Source of the DNA: Euryarchaeota archaeon UBA220
GTDB lineage: Archaea > Thermoplasmatota > Poseidoniia > Poseidoniales > Thalassarchaeaceae
DNA length: 6,626 bases
NCBI GenBank assembly: GCA_002501885.1
Contig: DAON01000060.1
Location: forward strand, 2,639 to 9,264
Direction of reading: 5' to 3'
Under the pieces are notes generated by a model. That model searched no databases, had not been told where the DNA came from, and was given only the letters and a program-made list of their open reading frames with translations. Below are positions 1 through 6,000 of this stretch, one piece after another. Position 1 is the first letter of the stretch. Each line of letters begins with the position of its first letter. The translations under genes were made by a program, and so were the position numbers.

Positions 1-59
1 ATCTCAACATGGTCTCCAGAAGGATTCCAGTTGGCTCTAATCCCAGTAATCTCAGGCAA
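1..59 (-). other. Start of a sixth FnIII-like domain, cut by the window edge
   Basis: Residues 2190-2208 read LPEITGIRANWNPSGDHVE and continue past base 1. The proline start, the G-[IL]-x-A-x-W stretch and the Asn-Pro-Ser-Gly turn resemble the first strand of the preceding FnIII-like domains. Too little is present to be certain, but it shows that the protein continues beyond the window in the C-terminal direction. Confidence 0.4.
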
Positions 60-3000
60 GTGCAGACCGGGATCCAATGAATTCTCATCGACTAGGCTAA
101 TCATAGTCGGTTGAAGGTTAGTGTCCCAATAGTTTCCTGAAGAATCGATGGCTACAACAACTACCCAAATCGGTACAGAAGGGGCGAGAGGTTGCCCATC
201 GGAAAGTGTCTCCAGGAGTATTGGCATCTCAATATCTCTGTCTAGTGTCAGAGCCGGTTCCATGTTTCCAAGTGAGCTGAATGGTGAACCTGCAGCAGCG
301 TAGATTCGATACTCTCCCAAATCAGAGGCATCGCTGGAGGGGAAAGTCACGAACATGCCGTCACCGTCGTCAGGAGATCGGTCCTCGAGCATTGGAGCGG
401 CGAGTCTGTTAGGTGGTGAGATGTCGCCCCTATTATCCAGGGGTGCGACGAGTACCAAATGGTCGCTCATGTCAGTTAGGTGTACATTCCCTTGGATGTC
501 ATGGGTAGTGATTGTGACATACAGGGGTGTGAGCGGAGTGATAGTCTGAGATGTCAGGGTCTCCACGGTACTTCCGTACAATGCTGTAGTTACGGTAATC
601 TCCAGTTGGAGAGCTCCGCCTATCTGTCTTTGATCAATTTCCAGAAGACCGCAACCAGCCAAATCCTCACTACACCTCTCCCAAATCTCTGTCAAATCAT
701 CGAGAGGGTAGTCAGAGACCCAAATCACATAGTGGCTGAAGTCTGGTGCTAGAGAACGATTCCATAGAATGTCGATAGCTGTTCCATCATCCTCAGGATG
801 ATCCCATGCACTCAGCCCCTCAACGCGTTCTGGAGGTTGGCCCTGTCCTGCTACATTGGACATTGGAGTAGCCTCAACGACTAGTACATCGTCCAAATTC
901 TCGTTACCCCAGTCGTCGGCTGCAACGACCCCAATCCAGTATACTACTCCGTTCTGCAGAGTACTCTCTCCGATTGAATCGATTACAATCTCGCCAGTAG
1001 TACAGTCTGTGACATAGGTAGAGACAGGCCAGCCGTCCACAGTTGAAGGAGGTTGGAATCCAGAAGCTGGTAGGATGTAGACTGTGTGATATGTGCAGTC
1101 TTCCTCATCATTAGGGGTCCAAGTAACTAGAATTCGTCCGCCCTCATCATTAGGCGCATCTATGGCTGTTGTATCGGTAATTGGGGCTGGTGGGATGCCA
1201 TCATCTAGGCCACCTGCGGTGACTACTGGTCCGACCACGGTTGCATTGGCTGCATCGAATTGTCCTGCTTCGTCGACACAGACTGCTGCGAACCAATATG
1301 TCTTACTCTGCTCCAGTTGTAGTACGGTGTTGTTACCCGCAACAAAGGAAACATCGATGTGATCAGTTAGAGCAATGGCGTTGGTGATCGGATACTGAAC
1401 CGCCCAAATCCTAGTGCGATCAGGGTCTAACTCTGTACACGCTTCCCACTCCAGTAATATTGTTCCTGGGGACCCTCCAGAGACAGCTTCAGCACTAAGC
1501 CACTCGGGAGGGAATGGTACCTCATTAGTCGGTGTAGCACTGTAATCCCATGATATTGGTAGACCTACTGAGCCGTCTGCATATCCAATGGCAATGGCAG
1601 CCCGGTATTCTCTATCGTCAGATAAAGTTACTTCGTTACCATCTCGATCTGCAGAGGTTATTGTGGCACTAGTTTGCGACCAATAGGGGATCTCAAGATA
1701 GGTTGAGAAATCATCCAGCTCATCCTGTGATGGGACCCACTCCGGATCGTCTGTAGAATCCCAAACATACAGTCTGTAGGCGTACCATGCAGCGTCCTCA
1801 GCTGGTAGCCAAGAAGCTTCGAGTACCCCTCCACCGTCATTAGGTCTGTCGAGGAAAGAAGACATCTCAGTTGGTACTTCAATTCTCTCCCAGTCGTAGG
1901 AAATCCTGACCTGGAGTGTGCCATTCTGAGGAGATTGCATCTGAATATGGACCTGGGCAGAATTTGTACCGGGAGCTAAATTCGAGATAGCAGATTGGAA
2001 TGATGCCTGGATGTTTGGATTCATAGATGTCAGATCCCATGAACCTGAGTAGTTCAGACTGACAGATTGAGCCCAAACCCATGCACCGTCTTGCGGCGCG
2101 GTCAGAGTGAGAGCGCCTGTATAGAGTGGTAGTTTGGTTGGAATCATTTGCTCGCTGCCCTGAGGGATGATGATTGGATTCTCATCGTCGACCAACACAG
2201 TGGACATTCCGGGTCGAGAGGTGTTGGTGATATCCCATGAGTTCTGAGCGTACAGAGCTGACAATGGACCTGCTCTGCGTTGATACCCTGTTTCTTGCTC
2301 TCTGAGGCTCTCAACAGGATTGTACAGGTGGAGGCCATCTTGAGCGATTACATAGAGGCCAGAGTCGTCAAGGAAGGCGTTTGACATACCTGGGATTAGT
2401 TTGGAAGCGACTCTAGCGTGATTGCCGCCCGAATGAACCACATCTACTCCTCTCGGGCTTAGAACGGCCACATAGTCGCCATCGGACAACATCTGGAAGG
2501 GTGGCCAAGTCAGCAGAGACATTCTGCCCATGCCCGACTCCATCTCCATCATGGTGGCATTCCAGTGAACTAATGGCTCACTGTCAGTTGCGATATGCAC
2601 TCCCCAGTCATCTGTCGCTATCGCTCGGACATCATTGCTGGGAATCATGTCGATATTGTATGTCCCGTTAGCCATATCTGTAGCAATATCCCAGGCAGCC
2701 GCTCCCGGTCTTGTAGAGCCTTGTCCGTTGTGTGAAATGAATAGAGCGGCATCGTGATGTAGGACAGTAGAGGTCCCATCCGGGTTGTTCACCAGTCTCG
2801 AAGTCGCCTCTGCAAATGTGATGCCTGATACAGTGTTTCCAATTAGTCCGTTACCAAAGTCAAGAGTAGTGATTACTGAGAGGTTATTCTGATCTAGAAC
2901 TGTCAGTCCAGCGGCACCCCCTGCAAGAACTGTGCCGTTACCCTGGATGGGTGTGCTGATTGAGAATAGATGCTCAATAATCGGAGTTGGTAGGCCATCT

Positions 3001-6000
3001 ATTGTGGTGATTGGATCGTCCCAATCGTCCTTGGTGGTGTTCCAAAGACCAATACCGCCGTATGTTGCGACCATGATGTGGTCACCATACTCTAGGAAGT
3101 CTCTGACAATGTCACTGGGAAGGCCTGCAATCAGACTACCGTGACCCCAGGTTCTTGTGGCTGTGTTAAATCTCTGGAATCCAGCAGCTGAGCCTTCATT
3201 GCCCATTAGACCGACATACATCGTGCCATCGTCCTCGAGGACCATTCCATCCATCTGGGCATGGAGGGCCGCTGGAGTTGGTGCGAAGATTCTGTTTGTC
3301 AGATCGATTGACCATAGACCACGGCCGGCGGTTGAGACCCAGAGTTCTTCGCCATCGAGTTGTAATGAGTTGATTACATCTTGATTCGCATTGTAGCCGA
3401 ACACCCATCTTACCGAGCCGTTCGCCAACCTCTCCCCCTGTAGAATCGAAGATGCATAGTACGCATTGGGATCGGTTGTCAGAGCGACCCAAACATGGGT
3501 CTCATTGGATTCGAAAGCCACAACTCGTCCACTAGTCAATCCCGCCAACTCATCGAAGCCACTGGCAATCAAACCGGTGCTATCAAGTCTGTCTACTCTG
3601 TTCAGACCGGTGGTTTGTCCAGAGCGACCAATCGCATAGACAGGTGTGGTGCTGGATGGGGCCCTCGCGATTGAGCACCCATCCATACCGGGATCGAGAA
3701 TCTGACCGTTAGCAGTTGATGTTCCTGAGGTCACTATCCTAGATATTCCTCCTGTATTGTCATACTGATGTGCTGCGAGAAGCACATTGTTGTGATGTAG
3801 CATTCCTCCAGGGAAGATTCTGTCCTCAGAAACACCATCTTGGGAAGTCAGTGTGCTTAGGTACTGGTCAGTATTGTAGTTGTAGCGATCTAAGCCAACT
3901 CCTTCCGAGTCGTAACCAATGTACAGTACATCATTCTGTTCGTCACAGGCCATAGCCCGCGGATCGTCGTCTGATAGGCCTTGGTTACTGTCGGTCATCG
4001 GAGTAATCCACTCATTGGTGATTCCGTCTCCATCCCAGTCTCCCATATCGTATCGTGCGATTCCACCTTGGTTACCCCACCAGCTAACCCTGCCAACCGA
4101 AAGGTGTACAATGCCGTCACACTCCTCTAAATCTGCGGGATATCCTCCGGGAATATCGCCCGTTCCTAACTCCCATACGGTCCAGTTGCCGGTGGTTCCG
4201 TCCAGCATTAGCACTTCAGAATCGGGGTTCCAGCCGCCGCCTTCGTAGCCACCGACCCACAAGTTGTTGGAGATAACTTCCATAGTGTAAAATTGCTCAG
4301 TAGAGCCCGCTGGTAGTCCGTCATCCTCTAACCAAGAGTCTAGCCATGACTCGTTATTCGGATCCCATCTCAGAATGCCATTCATACTTGCGAACATGTA
4401 TGTCCCATTCCATTCAACCATGCCTCTGATTGGTCCGTCAATATCGGTCCACTCGTCGAGTAGTGTCATGTTGGCAGCTTGGAATCTTCGCATGATATTG
4501 TCCCCATAAGCAACCCACATCTCACATGAGTCTGGATCTAACGGGAAACAGTCACCAAGGAAACGAGCATTGACTCTCAGTACATTACCGATAGTGTCGA
4601 GATTTTCCTCCCAAGCCTCCGATGTAGTGTTCCATCTGACGATGGTTCCATCGCCATTATTCCAATACTGTGTAGGGCGTGCCCCAATCCACAACTCCTC
4701 TCCAACTGCTCCTATGCCCATCACCACTGAGGATGAGCCGATCTTGCCACCGACATCCAGTATTGTCGCACTAGTGTTGTTGTTGAGGTAGATTCGATAG
4801 ATATCATCGTTGGAAGCCCACCAAGAGTTACTCCTTTGGAGTGAATAATGCAGAACATCACCAATGATTTCAATATCGGCAGGTGGAGTGTTTGAGAGAG
4901 TCGGTCCGTTGGTATTGCTGCCTCGATTCCAACTCTTTAGAACTGTATTGTTTACGACATCGATGAGAGTAAGGCCAAAGTCTCCACCGGCCCATAATGT
5001 ACCTTCTGCCCTGCCATAGACTAGAGCGGTAACATCGTCGTCAGAGATGTATCCTTGAGATCCATCCCATGCCTGTAGCCATGTTTGATTTACCAAATCG
5101 TAACGAGCGATTCCTGTGTTCTCAAATCCAAGATATAGGATGTCTCCAATCTTCACAGTACGAGCCCTCTGAGTGTCGTCGCCAGCGTTCCATACATCTA
5201 CGACTGATCCGTTCAGTGTGTTGATAACCGCGGCTCCTTGATTGGTACCAGCATACAATCTGTCTGTTCCAATTTTAGCTATAGAATAGACTTGACGAGA
5301 AGGCATTCCATCTTGGTTTGAGACGCAGTCCTGCAGATCATAACTCCAATTCCACATGCAGGCCCCCCTGTTTGTACCTGCATAGATTCCATTGACATCG
5401 CTGGACACATCGTAGAATACATATGGGTCGTTGTTCCATCCAGGAATCGATGTTTCTAGCATCTGCCAGCCGTTTCCATCCCAGCGAGCCAATCCTCCAT
5501 TTCCTGTAGCGCCAGTATTCGATACCCTTGCCCCTACCAATAGGCCACCGTAGTAGTCCATATGGAGTGAGAGAACATCGTCATCAGGAAGAATGCCGTC
5601 CTGAGTCCAATGGTCGGTTATATCTCCAGTCAGTCTGTCAATCACCAGTATTCCAAAGTCAGTGAGTCCTAGGTAGATGGTGTCGCCATCTACTGCCACG
5701 GGGGTAGCCTCCAGATTGTCGGCACCTAACGACTGCCATGAGCCCATAATGGAAACATCGTACAGATTGATCCTCATCACACCTGCATCAGGAGTGGCAA
5801 TGTAGGCAATGCCGTATCTTGTAGCAACTTGAGTAATGGTATCAGAGTCTAATCCATCCTCTATGGTCAGCACCTCAATCAGAGTGTTAGTCGAGGTGTT
5901 AATGAGTGAAATTCCAGATTCATGGTGACCTACAACCAGAGTGTTTGAGTTCAGGTCGAATGCAAGACTGGAAACATGGTCTGAACTGATTCCGGATGCA

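Larger units (their letters stand above)
3360..4919 (-). repeat. Propeller blade array, irregular middle section (residues 570-1089, about 10 blades)
   Basis: Blade strands are still recognisable, near residues 593, 646, 703, 744, 789, 840, 901, 949, 996 and 1045, but spacing widens to as much as about 60 residues and the loops are longer. Examples are LWIGA (646-650) closing with TIVRWN (661-666), MFASMNGILRWD (744-755), LWVGGYEGGGW (789-799), GGIARYD (854-860) and LYIGYDSEG (901-909). Insertions include the Cys-bounded loop CFPLDPDSC (693-701) and the calcium-type loop DWDGDGITNEW (863-873). Five of the protein's 13 Cys fall here (693, 701, 836, 894, 984). The longer loops between conserved strands suggest that a variable binding face has grown outward from the propeller scaffold (inference). 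Confidence 0.7.

Noticed and set aside
1658..3492. Minus-strand open frames at 1658-1924, 1879-2082, 2144-2338 and 3196-3492
   Set aside because: They are in other phases than the 2208-codon frame, overlap it fully and show no recognisable domain. They are shadow frames.
4008..4040. The DxDGDG motif as a cellulosome dockerin module
   Set aside because: A dockerin needs two such loops about 20-25 residues apart, each followed by a helix. Only one is present and it sits among beta-propeller strands.
355..4791. Plus-strand open frames of about 60-110 codons (for example 355-549, 480-752, 1093-1362, 3157-3384, 3919-4248, 4570-4791)
   Set aside because: All lie antisense to the long minus-strand frame. 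Their translations are Ser/Pro-rich and low in complexity, with no domain pattern, as expected of the complement of a Gly/Asp/Thr-rich coding sequence.
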